64,000 nt of DNA from Paenibacillus senegalensis JC66. Lineage in GTDB: Bacteria > Bacillota > Bacilli > Paenibacillales > NBRC-103111. How positions within the stretch are numbered: position 1 is the first letter of the stretch; every line of letters starts with the position of its first letter. Below, in pieces: positions 27,202 through 35,271 of this stretch. The DNA lies in contig NZ_HE610957.1 in the NCBI RefSeq assembly GCF_000285515.1, positions 346,116 through 410,115 on the forward strand. The letters run 5' to 3'. The notes under the pieces are model-generated. The model worked only from the letters and a program-made list of their open reading frames with translations, searched no databases and had not been told where the DNA came from. The position numbers and the translations under genes are program-made.

Positions 27202-27541
27202 TTACCTCCCTCTTAAATAGTTCTACATCACGGGCCGTACCAGATAGTTCAAACTTGGATAGAATAGGTACCTTTAGCCATTGGGAAATACGATCCGCAC
27301 TTTTGGCAAAGCTTTCACCCCAATTACGGTTTCCGCTGGCTGATACACCCATAAGTTGGGCATGATTTCTTTTCAGAAAACTCATAACCGTCTCCGGCAC
27401 TTGTCCGAACCCGGTAGTATATGTAATCAAAACATAAGGCTCGTTAATAGTAAGACCTTCTGTTATACGAACTGATCTCATATTAAGTTTTTGTACAAAC
27501 TTTTCAACATTACCGGTTCGGGAAACATAAGCGACCAGCAT
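27182..27541 (-). CDS. nrdI: NrdI flavodoxin-like protein
   Basis: A 119-residue flavoprotein that supplies the oxidant for assembly of the NrdF manganese-tyrosyl radical cofactor. The FMN phosphate loop is YVSRTGNVEKF near residue 5, and the loop TYTTGFGQVPETV and SGNRNWGESFAKSAD are NrdI signatures. The ATG follows AAGGAGTGGAG. It is the first gene of the operon and overlaps nrdE. Two NrdR boxes lie 140-190 bases upstream. Confidence 0.95.
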   Translation of the reverse strand: MLVAYVSRTGNVEKFVQKLNMRSVRITEGLTINEPYVLITYTTGFGQVPETVMSFLKRNHAQLMGVSASGNRNWGESFAKSADRISQWLKVPILSKFELSGTARDVELFKREVSAVAVH

Positions 27542-27681
27542 GCCAGCTCCACTCCTTGCACTCTTTTCTATCCTTGTATTTATTCATGGTTCGTTTTTTT
27601 GACAATTGCGATTTTGCTAAAAAACGGTTTGTTTTCTTTATCTTGTCAGACTAGTTCTATTAGGGTGAAAAACGGCCGCAA

Positions 27682-27728
27682 AAACTATATATAGTTGCTG
27701 GACTTAAATCTACCTCAAGATATTGTAT
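27682..27728 (-). promoter_or_regulatory. tandem NrdR boxes upstream of nrdIEF
   Basis: Box 1 at 27682-27697 (AAACTATATATAGTTG) and box 2 at 27713-27728 (CCTCAAGATATTGTAT) match the NrdR consensus acaCwATATaTwGtgt; box 2 agrees at 12 of 16 positions. Their starts are 31 bases apart, the canonical three-turn spacing. They should mediate NrdR repression when dATP/ATP is high. Confidence 0.75.
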
Positions 27729-28176
27729 ATGTCAAGGACGAGAAGCTCGGCTGAATTATCAAAAAATTCTTATTAATCCCCTTCAATTTCGCCTCGCAAA
27801 TTGTGACTTTGCTTTAGAGATGGGCAGTTTGCGATGGTCATTGAATTCTATGTTCTAAAATAATACGACAGGATTTGCTAGAAATTCAGTCCCTTAGTCC
27901 TATGTATACCCAAAATAAAATAATATTGAAAATAATAGAATTCCCAATATATCGATTCTTCAGATTTATGCGGATAACATTTATGTGGATAACACGGGCA
28001 ATTAATTAGCTTTGGCTTCTTTGCGGTTTACAGCTTGATGCCTCTTGGACCGACTACTAAGCTATTTATCTATAATTAATTAATTAATTAATCACTTTGA
28101 TGATTAACAACATTAATTAGTGTATATAAATCTGGTAACCTATCATGGACCGGGACCCCTTTGCCTTCCTCCATAC

Positions 28177-28203
28177 AAAAACGGCCGTCCTAGAGGACCG
28201 CCG
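28177..28203 (-). terminator. orphan minus-strand terminator-like hairpin
   Basis: CGGCCGTCCT (28182-28191) and AGGACCGCCG (28194-28203) pair with one mismatch and a 2-base loop. On the minus strand TTTTT follows. No minus-strand gene ends here, so it may end an unannotated RNA transcribed from about 28.2-28.5 kb. Confidence 0.5.
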
Positions 28204-28568
28204 CTGGCTATTCATAATATATCTTCCAAAGTATTTGTCTTGTTTCTTGTAAGCAATATAAGAAGGGAACTATAGAAAAGAAAGGCAAGCTTCAGGATAA
28301 AGTGTGGAAGGATTCTGTTCAACGCTTTCTGCAGGAAAGCAGCTTTGGGTGTGAATAGTTAATTAGTCCAAACTATGTGAGGGATCAGGATAGGAATTGA
28401 TTCGACAATTCCTTCTCTAACAGGCTCATAGCTAAACCTCCCCTTCCTGCCTTGCCAGGTCTTAGTATAGCAAACTTTTCCTTTTACCGAAACAAAACAG
28501 GAAATGGCGGCGTCTAAACATAAGAGATAGAGATTTAAACCCTAATCCGTTTGGAGGAATTTTACTTC

Positions 28569-30134
28569 ATGAAACGCCGTTCTATGCTTTTGTTCCTAAT
28601 GATATTTTTAACAACAACGATGCTGGCACCCGTGTCCTTCGCCGAACCATTAAATGAAATCAGCCTGTATCTCAATGGCAAGAAACTCCCCGCCGAGGTC
28701 GCTCCATACATAGATCCTGAAGCTGAAGTCACTATGGTTCCCTTGCGAGTTATCAGCGAGAGTTTAGGCGCTGAAGTGAAGTGGACTCAGCATTCTCGTA
28801 CGGTTGACATTTATCGGGAAGATTCTCATATTTCCATGTCTGTTGATAATCATTATGCCAGAGTCGACGGCCGTCTCGTAGAGTTGGAAGCTTCTGTCCA
28901 GCTATACCAAAATACGACGATGGTTCCGGTAAGATTTATTGCCGAAGAACTCGGTATTCAAGTTTTCTGGAATCAATCAACACGCAGTGTTCTAATGTGG
29001 ACAAAAGATCAGGCAGATACAGGAGCCGATGCTGAAATGAGAGGCGCTTGGATTTCCACCGTATATAACCTCGACTGGCCTTCTGCCAGCAGCTATGGCA
29101 ATGCCTCTGAACAGCAGCAGCAGTTTGAAAAGCTTCTCGATGATCTGCTTGTGATGGGCTTGAATACGGTATTCGTGCAAGTCAGACCGTCGGGAGACGC
29201 CCTTTATCCTTCTACTCTGGTTCCCTGGTCCAAATACTTAACCGGCACCCAAGGGCAAGACCCGGGCTACGACCCCCTGGCTTTCATGATTGAGGCGGCT
29301 CATGAACGGGGAATGGAATTCCACGCCTGGTTTAATCCCTTCCGTGCCAATACAGACAACAAGCGGGAAGGCTTGGCACCGCAGCATGTCGTCAACACTC
29401 ATCCCGAGTGGATTGTCGAAGCGGACAAGAAACTGTTCATAAACCCGGGAATTCCGGAGGCCCGCCAACATATAATCTCTGCTATTATGGAAGTAGTCAC
29501 TCGGTATGATATTGACGGTGTGCATCTGGACGATTACTTTTATCCTTCCAACGTAGCGTTTCCAGATGATACGTCCTATTCCTCCTATAATCCAAACGGC
29601 TTGGATCGTGCAAGCTGGAGACGCAGCAACATCAATGATTTTGTTCAGCAATTAGGAGTTTCGATAAAAGAAGCGAAGCCTCAAGTGGAGTTCGGTGTTA
29701 GTCCTTTTGGCGTATGGAGAAACCACAACGTCGATCCAACTGGCTCCGCAACCCGAGCGGGAGTCAGCACCTATGATCATATGTTTGCCGATGTCCGCAC
29801 CTGGGTTCAGCAGGAATGGATCGATTACGTAATGCCGCAGCTGTATTGGAGCATGTCTTTCGAAGTAGCCCGCTATGACAAGCTCGTAGATTGGTGGGTC
29901 CAAGAGGTCGCCGGCACGAACGTTGATCTGTATATCGGGCACTCTCCTTACAAAATCGGAACCAAGGAGAGCGGTTGGCACACCGCACAGGAGATCATTA
30001 ACCAGTTGGAGTATAATAAGCAATACCCGCAAATTAAGGGCGACGTCTTCTTTAGCGCCAAAGATTTGCGCCGCAATCCGCTAGGGATTGTTGAATTGCT
30101 GCGCGGGTATTACGTAGAAAGTGGAGTGGAGTAA
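28569..30134 (+). CDS. secreted YddW-like glycoside hydrolase (GHL10/DUF187)
   Basis: A 521-residue exported protein. The ATG at 28569 follows GGAGG; a TTG six codons earlier opens the longer frame. A Sec signal peptide covers about residues 1-25 (MKRRSMLLFLMIFL to VSFAEP). Residues 30-145 form a copper-amine-oxidase-N1-type domain built of two repeats (VTMVPLRVISESLGAEVKW and TTMVPVRFIAEELGIQVFW), common in Paenibacillus surface proteins and thought to mediate wall attachment. Residues 160-480 are the GHL10/YddW barrel, with RGAWISTVYNLDWPS, AWFNPFRAN, the acidic DIDGVHLDDYFYP and YVMPQLYW. YddW-type proteins are proposed to act on peptidoglycan-derived glycans. No terminator is clear downstream. 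Confidence 0.88.
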   Translation: MKRRSMLLFLMIFLTTTMLAPVSFAEPLNEISLYLNGKKLPAEVAPYIDPEAEVTMVPLRVISESLGAEVKWTQHSRTVDIYREDSHISMSVDNHYARVDGRLVELEASVQLYQNTTMVPVRFIAEELGIQVFWNQSTRSVLMWTKDQADTGADAEMRGAWISTVYNLDWPSASSYGNASEQQQQFEKLLDDLLVMGLNTVFVQVRPSGDALYPSTLVPWSKYLTGTQGQDPGYDPLAFMIEAAHERGMEFHAWFNPFRANTDNKREGLAPQHVVNTHPEWIVEADKKLFINPGIPEARQHIISAIMEVVTRYDIDGVHLDDYFYPSNVAFPDDTSYSSYNPNGLDRASWRRSNINDFVQQLGVSIKEAKPQVEFGVSPFGVWRNHNVDPTGSATRAGVSTYDHMFADVRTWVQQEWIDYVMPQLYWSMSFEVARYDKLVDWWVQEVAGTNVDLYIGHSPYKIGTKESGWHTAQEIINQLEYNKQYPQIKGDVFFSAKDLRRNPLGIVELLRGYYVESGVE

Positions 30135-30293
30135 ATAGTACAGTTAGTGCAAGCAGTAGTTTAGCTAAGAGTAGTTCTAGTAGTTTCAGAGTAGCTCTGT
30201 GTAATTAGAGTAACTTAGTATTGCTCGGAGCAACTCAGAGTAGTTCAAGTAACTTAGTATAGCTAATGTAACTCCGTATAGATCTGTGTAGCT
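30135..30293. repeat. degenerate short repeat array A
   Basis: A run of loosely repeated AGAGTAGYTC-type units, with clear copies at 30168, 30188, 30207 and 30237 (spacing 20, 19 and 30), interspersed with AACTTAGTAT-like sequence. The whole 290-base intergenic interval has no gene. Confidence 0.5.
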
Positions 30294-30418
30294 TGCCCCG
30301 CATCACCCTAAACGCTGCAGCATGCGGGGGCTAGCAGAGCCTGGCAGGACCTGGTGGGGCTTGACGCGGGGATTGCAGTCCCTAGCGGGCGCTGACTGCC
30401 GCTGAATCGTTAATGCAA

Positions 30419-30450
30419 AGAAGCCGTCAAGCATTAAGCTGGCGGCTTTC
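30419..30450 (-). terminator. possible terminator overlapping the NUDIX stop
   Basis: AAGCCG (30421-30426) and CGGCTT (about 30443-30448) flank the stop codon of the minus-strand NUDIX gene. The minus-strand tail is CTTCTTTG, so the T-run is weak. Confidence 0.35.
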
Positions 30451-31038
30451 ACTCTCTATTATGCGGCTTACTCTTGCGGCTAATTGCTCTCTATACATCT
30501 GGCTCATTCGGTGCCGATGCTCCTGGAGGAAGCGTTCGCGCAAGCTCGGATCATCCTCGCAAGCAGGATGCAGCTCTTCTGTTAGGACCTCAAGCAGCTG
30601 CTTGGATGCAAAAAATCCGTGATGGATATAGCAGCGCTCGTTTTGAAATAGATAGCGGAATATGTAAGGCAGGTTTGAAGCGATTCCCTGATTATCTGGA
30701 TGAACAATCCACTCAACCGATTTCCAGTCCAGGATCCCCTCCCGTGTCTTAATTGGAGTAGGATAATCAATTTCGGAATCAATATCGGCCAGATAAAGAA
30801 ACATGCCGCCGTAGCCGCTGCCTTCCAGTGACCAGGTAACGAGCCCTTTGAATGTTAGCTCATATGAGGTAATTCCTGTCTCTTCCTCCAGCTCCCGAAC
30901 CATCGACTCCCGCGGGCTCTCATTTCTCATCACCTTGCCCCCGACTCCGTTCCAGCGGCCCATCCATGCCGCCTTTTCACGATTGAGCAGCAATATTTTG
31001 TCCCCTTGCCGAGTCAAACAAAGGTTATAAGCTATCAT
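30427..31038 (-). CDS. NUDIX hydrolase (MutT-like)
   Basis: A 203-residue NUDIX protein. The N-terminal 150 residues are the NUDIX domain, and the box is complete: G-x5-E-x7-RELEEETGI beginning at GKVMRNE near residue 34. The strand before it (MGRWNGVGGK) resembles 8-oxo-dGTP diphosphatases. The C-terminal 60 residues are helical and extra to the minimal fold. It probably cleaves a nucleoside diphosphate derivative. The ATG follows AAGGAG and lies inside the 3' end of the alpha/beta hydrolase gene (14-base overlap), so it is the last gene of the nadE operon. The substrate is unknown; a link to NAD or ADP-ribose is inferred from context only. Confidence 0.88.
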   Translation of the reverse strand: MIAYNLCLTRQGDKILLLNREKAAWMGRWNGVGGKVMRNESPRESMVRELEEETGITSYELTFKGLVTWSLEGSGYGGMFLYLADIDSEIDYPTPIKTREGILDWKSVEWIVHPDNQGIASNLPYIFRYLFQNERCYIHHGFFASKQLLEVLTEELHPACEDDPSLRERFLQEHRHRMSQMYREQLAARVSRIIESESRQLNA

Positions 31039-31807
31039 CAGCTTGCTCCTTCATCCGTTCATTAAACCAATTAATAATTAACGAGGTTAATTGATCGACA
31101 TGCTCCTTAAAATGATGATTGGCCCCCTCAATGACCTCAACCCGAGAGCCTTCGGGCAGATAGGCCAAGGCTTTTTTAGAGCCTGCCAAAAAAGCGAGCT
31201 CCAGAGCATCCTGTTCATGGTTGCCGTGAATAATAAGAACCGGACATTGTACAGGGCGCAGCACCTCTTCCGGATCAATACCCGTTAATTCCTCTCCTAA
31301 ACAGCGGTCAATAAGAACCTCTGCACGCGGACCGGCTTCTTTAGGAACAATTGCGTAACCGTAGGTTTCCATTTGTTGCTGCTGTTCTTTGCTGAAATAA
31401 TCCGCCCACGAATAATCCAATGGATGAGTCAATGCTCCATACAGCACCATAGCCTCGATATCATCGCTGTACGCTTTCAAGCTGACCAGACTTCCCAGGC
31501 TGTGTCCTAGCAGACCTATTTGTCGATAGCCCAGGGATTGGCCATAAGCGATAGCCGCCTTTAAATCCTCCACCTGTCTGGCAACCGAGACCTTGTCATC
31601 ATCACTCTCGCCACACCCGCTGAAGTCAAAGGCCAGCACGTCATAGCCTGCATTCCCCAGCGCTTCTGCTATAAGCGGAGTTCTGCCGCCTGCGGTTTTG
31701 TCCGAGGCAAGCCCGTGGACAGCAATGATAAGCTTCGCGGATCGCCGGGAATACAAGTGACCGGCCAGCTTTTGCGAGCGGTTGTTGTAAAACTCAATTT
31801 TCTGCAA
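31025..31807 (-). CDS. alpha/beta hydrolase
   Basis: A 260-residue serine hydrolase. The nucleophile elbow is GLLGHSLGSLVSL (GxSxG with Ser at about residue 102). The oxyanion region is IAVHGLASDK, the acid is probably Asp in CPVLIIHGNHEQDAL, and the His is in IEGANHHFKEH. There is no signal peptide. Substrates of this family (esters, lactones, peptides) cannot be inferred. It sits 26 bases after nadE and overlaps the NUDIX gene, so all three are likely co-transcribed. Confidence 0.88.
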   Translation of the reverse strand: MQKIEFYNNRSQKLAGHLYSRRSAKLIIAVHGLASDKTAGGRTPLIAEALGNAGYDVLAFDFSGCGESDDDKVSVARQVEDLKAAIAYGQSLGYRQIGLLGHSLGSLVSLKAYSDDIEAMVLYGALTHPLDYSWADYFSKEQQQQMETYGYAIVPKEAGPRAEVLIDRCLGEELTGIDPEEVLRPVQCPVLIIHGNHEQDALELAFLAGSKKALAYLPEGSRVEVIEGANHHFKEHVDQLTSLIINWFNERMKEQADDSL

Positions 31808-31833
31808 ACGACTTCCCTCCCTAATTTTTTATT

Positions 31834-32667
31834 TTATTTCCACCAGTCATGAAAAACATTGATTGGCTCATTCCGCTTGTGCATCGTTTTAAAGTAAAAG
31901 CCTTCAATCTTCTCTCTGGCCGCTTCATTAACCTCTTTGCCTTCCAGGTAATCATCGATTTCATCATACGTTACTCCCAGAGCGACCTCATCGGGCAATT
32001 GCGGACGATCATTCTCCAGATCGGCTGTCGGGGTCTTTAAATAAAGCTCGCTCGGACAGCCCAATGCCTTCAAAATCGCCCGGCCCTGACGCTTGTTTAG
32101 GCGAAATATGGGAGTCAAATCAGCTGCCCCATCTCCAAACTTGGTATAAAAACCCGTGACCGCTTCCGCGGAGTGATCAGTTCCCAGCACAACTCCTTGG
32201 TAGAGTCCGGCAATGGAATACTGAACCTCCATACGGTGTCTGGCTTTAATGTTCCCTTGAAGGAAAGAGCTGAGCGATTGGCCGGTAGCCTCCTCCACCG
32301 CCTTCGTACTGGCATCTACCGATTCCTTAATATTTACGGTAAGCAGCACACTTGGCTTAATAAAATTCAATACGGCTTCTGCATCATGCTCGTCAGCCTG
32401 CACCCCGTAAGGGAGTCTAACCCCAATGAAACGGTAAACGCTATTTCCGAGTTCTTCGTTTAGCTCATCGCACGCCGTCTGAGCAATTTTGCCGGTCAGC
32501 GTAGAGTCCTGTCCTAAAGACAAGCCCAGTACCAGGGATTTAATATCGGGATGCTTCAGCAGGTACTCCTTCAGAAAGTCGACACTACGCCGAAATTCGG
32601 CCATAGGGTTAATTTCCGGCTGCACCTTAAGCTCTTCAATAATCTTTTTTTGAATTTCTGTTGCCAT
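31834..32667 (-). CDS. nadE: ammonia-dependent NAD+ synthetase
   Basis: A 277-residue NadE that amidates nicotinate adenine dinucleotide to NAD using ATP and ammonia. There is no glutaminase domain. The fold and order of motifs fit: a helical N terminus, the pyrophosphatase loop near residue 50, the [14 protein letters not shown] segment, [17 protein letters not shown], and [25 protein letters not shown]. An oddity is the P-loop, which reads LSLGQDS instead of the usual ISGGQDS: Leu51 replaces the first Gly after Ser50, and the codon TTA is clear. The ATG follows AGGAGGGG. It heads a three-gene run with hydrolase and NUDIX genes and lies downstream of pncB-pncA. Confidence 0.93.
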   Translation of the reverse strand: MATEIQKKIIEELKVQPEINPMAEFRRSVDFLKEYLLKHPDIKSLVLGLSLGQDSTLTGKIAQTACDELNEELGNSVYRFIGVRLPYGVQADEHDAEAVLNFIKPSVLLTVNIKESVDASTKAVEEATGQSLSSFLQGNIKARHRMEVQYSIAGLYQGVVLGTDHSAEAVTGFYTKFGDGAADLTPIFRLNKRQGRAILKALGCPSELYLKTPTADLENDRPQLPDEVALGVTYDEIDDYLEGKEVNEAAREKIEGFYFKTMHKRNEPINVFHDWWK

Positions 32668-32955
32668 ACTTGTTCCCCTCCTACTATTTTGTCACTGCAC
32701 TGAACTCTCATGATACGCCTCCAACATTCAAAGCAATGAGTTCCATAGTTAATGTGAGATTACCAGACATACTCCACTTCTATTATAACGCCTAAACCTG
32801 CCAAAAACTCATTAGTTTTTCGGTTTTCGGAAAAAATATATACAGTTTATAGATTATACGTTAAGTAATCTTACACCATACATCATGCTAAGGCGTGCCA
32901 AATAGTCTAGATCTGAAGGGAGCCGGCATAATTTAAACAGTTACAGTGCCCGTGC
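32668..32955. other. intergenic region between pncB and nadE
   Basis: No gene and no clear terminator is visible in this 288-base gap, so the downstream nadE genes may be read through from pncB or have their own promoter. The interval is AT-rich in its right half. Confidence 0.35.
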
Positions 32956-34641
32956 CTACCTTTCTTTACTATGTTCTAGGATTAAGCTCTCCTTTAGCCT
33001 CCGAAGCTCATCCGATAAAGCAACTGGATATACTTCGGGTACTTCTAGACGCAGGTACTCGTCCCAGAATGTTTTCTTTTGCTTTTGATGATATTCCCGT
33101 GCAGTGTCCAAATCAGGGACTTTGTAGACAAGCTCACCCTGCTCGTAGATTGGAACCAGCAGCTCCACACTCGTGAAATCTCGGACTCGCTTGGACTTCA
33201 ACGGGTTAGTAGGATGGCGAAGGACAATTTCCGTTTTCCCGTCTAAGCTCTCATGCTCGAGGCAAATATAATCGCCTTTGGCCTTTCCTTGCTGATCATA
33301 GAGCCGGTATACCTTTTTCCGGCCGGGATTAAGCACTTTTTCCAGATTCTCTGATATTTTGATAAGCGCAACCCAATCATCATACGTATATCGTGTCCCG
33401 TCCGCCATCTCTTCATCTTGGAACGGCTTGCGGGCTACAATTTTGTGAACTCCTCCTAATGCAGGCTGGTCATAAGCTGTAATCAATTTCGTACCAACGC
33501 CCCATATATCAATGCGGGCACCTTGCTGCTTAAGAGACGTAATGGTGTATTCGTCCAGATCGTTAGTTGCTGCAATTTTAACGTAATCAAGCCCTTCCTC
33601 ATCAAGTCTTTTGCGAACCTCTTTGGACAAATAGGCCAAATCCCCGCTATCCAAACGTACTCCGATAAGCCGGTAGCCCCTTTTCTCCAATGCTTTTGCC
33701 GTTTCAATCGCATGCGGCAGCCCGCTTCCCAAGGTGTCTGTAGTATCCAGCAGCAGCATCGTTTTCTCGGGAAATACGTTAGCATAGGACAGGAACGCCT
33801 CCAGTTCAGATGGATGAAACATAATGTAAAGATGAGCCTGGGTACCGGTTATGGGCAACCCGAACTGCTTGCCGGCCTTTACATTACTGGTTGCCTGAAA
33901 TCCGGCAATGTAGGCCATCTTGGCACCATACACGCTGGCGTCTCTGCCTTGGGCTCTCCGTTTGCCCATTTCCAGCAAAGGATCCTCTCCCGCAGCGGTT
34001 ACAATACGTGACGCTTTCGTGAGCAGGAGCGATTCCGAATTAATTGTATTTAACAGCATGGCTTCAATCCAGACACACTCCCAAATCGGGGCTTCTATAC
34101 GGATGAAAGGAGTATTCGGAAACACGAGATTTCCTTCCTCTATCGCATATAAGTCACCACTGAATCGCAGCTCGCGCAGCTCGTCAAGAAAAGCCTCATC
34201 AAAATGCTCCTCCCGCTCACGAAGATAGGCCAGATCGTCCTCGTTGAAGTACAAATTCTCGATGATTTCTATTAAATGCCCGAGTCCGCCGAATGCTACA
34301 TAGCCTCCCAGTTCCCCGGAATAATCCCCTACTCTTTTAACAAAAGGCGTCTTGCGGTAAAAATCGTCAAACACCACCTTGGTGCGATGAAGGTTTTGCT
34401 TCCATAATGCATACATCATCGTAATCGCGTAAAAATCTGCATCGAGAGCATAGTCATGCTGCGGATTGTAAAACGGCGCCGTATCATAGGCATCGGCAGC
34501 AGCACACTGTGTACAAGCGAAATCCGTCCTGCTGTCTTGGCGAAAATGGGGCTGCCCGCACTGCCGGCATACATGCACAAACCGGTACTGCTGCGGATCG
34601 ATAAGATTAAACAGCTGCTTTCTAGCTCTATTTATAATCAT
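32956..34641 (-). CDS. pncB: nicotinate phosphoribosyltransferase with N-terminal Cys4 ribbon
   Basis: A 561-residue NAPRTase that converts nicotinate and PRPP to nicotinate mononucleotide. The ATG at 34641 is spaced better from AGAGGTGGAG than the upstream GTG at 34650. Family features are DADFYAITMMYALWK near residue 70, PFIRIEAPIWECVWIE, the GTQAH motif (PITGTQAHLYIMF), LLLDTTDT, the VRLDSGDL phosphate site and IWGVGTKLITA. It belongs to the longer Gram-positive form. Unusual is an N-terminal extension with Cys25, Cys28, Cys43 and Cys46 in CRQCG and CTQCA, a probable zinc ribbon. The gene follows pncA by 37 bases, giving a two-step nicotinamide salvage unit. Confidence 0.92.
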   Translation of the reverse strand: MIINRARKQLFNLIDPQQYRFVHVCRQCGQPHFRQDSRTDFACTQCAAADAYDTAPFYNPQHDYALDADFYAITMMYALWKQNLHRTKVVFDDFYRKTPFVKRVGDYSGELGGYVAFGGLGHLIEIIENLYFNEDDLAYLREREEHFDEAFLDELRELRFSGDLYAIEEGNLVFPNTPFIRIEAPIWECVWIEAMLLNTINSESLLLTKASRIVTAAGEDPLLEMGKRRAQGRDASVYGAKMAYIAGFQATSNVKAGKQFGLPITGTQAHLYIMFHPSELEAFLSYANVFPEKTMLLLDTTDTLGSGLPHAIETAKALEKRGYRLIGVRLDSGDLAYLSKEVRKRLDEEGLDYVKIAATNDLDEYTITSLKQQGARIDIWGVGTKLITAYDQPALGGVHKIVARKPFQDEEMADGTRYTYDDWVALIKISENLEKVLNPGRKKVYRLYDQQGKAKGDYICLEHESLDGKTEIVLRHPTNPLKSKRVRDFTSVELLVPIYEQGELVYKVPDLDTAREYHQKQKKTFWDEYLRLEVPEVYPVALSDELRRLKESLILEHSKER

Positions 34642-34678
34642 GGACTCCACCTCTTCCGATCTCTATCCGTATAAACAC

Positions 34679-35224
34679 TTAAATGACTGTGGCTCCCAAG
34701 CAATTGCGGAAATGGTTCAAAGCCCACTCATGACCGACCGGATCAAAGCTCGCGACCGCTTCCTTATGGACAACAATTTTGTAATTAAGCGAGTAGGCGT
34801 AGACGGCTGTATGCAGAACACAAATATCCGTTACATCACCCACCAAATGAACCTCCGTAATCCCTCTTTCCCGCAGCTTCAAATCCAAGTCCGTACCGAC
34901 AAATGCCGAATATCTCGTTTTATCCATAAAGTACACATTCGGGCGATCTTTAATCTGCTCGTAAAGCTCTCCCAGCTCTCCATAAAGGCCGCGGCCTTCT
35001 GTCCCTCTTATATTGTGCGGCGGAAATAATGCAGTTTCCGGATGGAGCTGATCTCCAGCGTCATGGACATCGACTGCGAAAACTACGAAGTCCCCTGCAT
35101 CAGCAAACTCCCGGGTTAGTCTCACAATTTCCCCTTCAATCGCCTGCCCTGGCTTCCCTACGGTTAGCGCCCCTTTATCCGCAATAAAATCATGGGTGTA
35201 ATCAATATTTATCAATGCCTTCAT
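34679..35224 (-). CDS. pncA: nicotinamidase/isochorismatase-family hydrolase
   Basis: A 181-residue cysteine hydrolase, probably the nicotinamidase that deaminates nicotinamide to nicotinate. The catalytic triad Asp8 (LINIDYTHDF), Lys102 (MDKTRYSAF) and Cys135 (VTDICVLHT) is intact. Asp52, His54 and His61 in VDVHDAGDQLHPET suggest the PncA metal site. It lies immediately upstream of pncB and downstream of a NUDIX gene on the same strand. The tight linkage to pncB and nadE supports nicotinamidase over isochorismatase. Confidence 0.88.
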   Translation of the reverse strand: MKALINIDYTHDFIADKGALTVGKPGQAIEGEIVRLTREFADAGDFVVFAVDVHDAGDQLHPETALFPPHNIRGTEGRGLYGELGELYEQIKDRPNVYFMDKTRYSAFVGTDLDLKLRERGITEVHLVGDVTDICVLHTAVYAYSLNYKIVVHKEAVASFDPVGHEWALNHFRNCLGATVI

Positions 35225-35271
35225 TAGTGATCACTCCTTGGATTCATTCTCAGTCTTGCCATGAGCCTGTT

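Larger units (their letters stand above)
27542..28568. other. 1-kb AT-rich non-coding region
   Basis: No gene is supported in about 1 kb between divergent nrdI and the YddW-like gene. Contents are the NrdR boxes (27682-27728), a (TTAA)n run at about 28073-28092, and a minus-strand terminator-like hairpin at 28177-28203 that has no gene in front of it. A 46-codon stop-free frame ending at about 28359 on the plus strand lacks a start codon. The region could hold a small RNA or gene debris. Confidence 0.4.

Noticed and set aside
28214-28359. A 46-codon stop-free stretch resembling a coding fragment (KGKLQDKVWKDSVQRF)
   Set aside because: It has no start codon or ribosome-binding site and no known family. 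It may be chance in AT-rich DNA.
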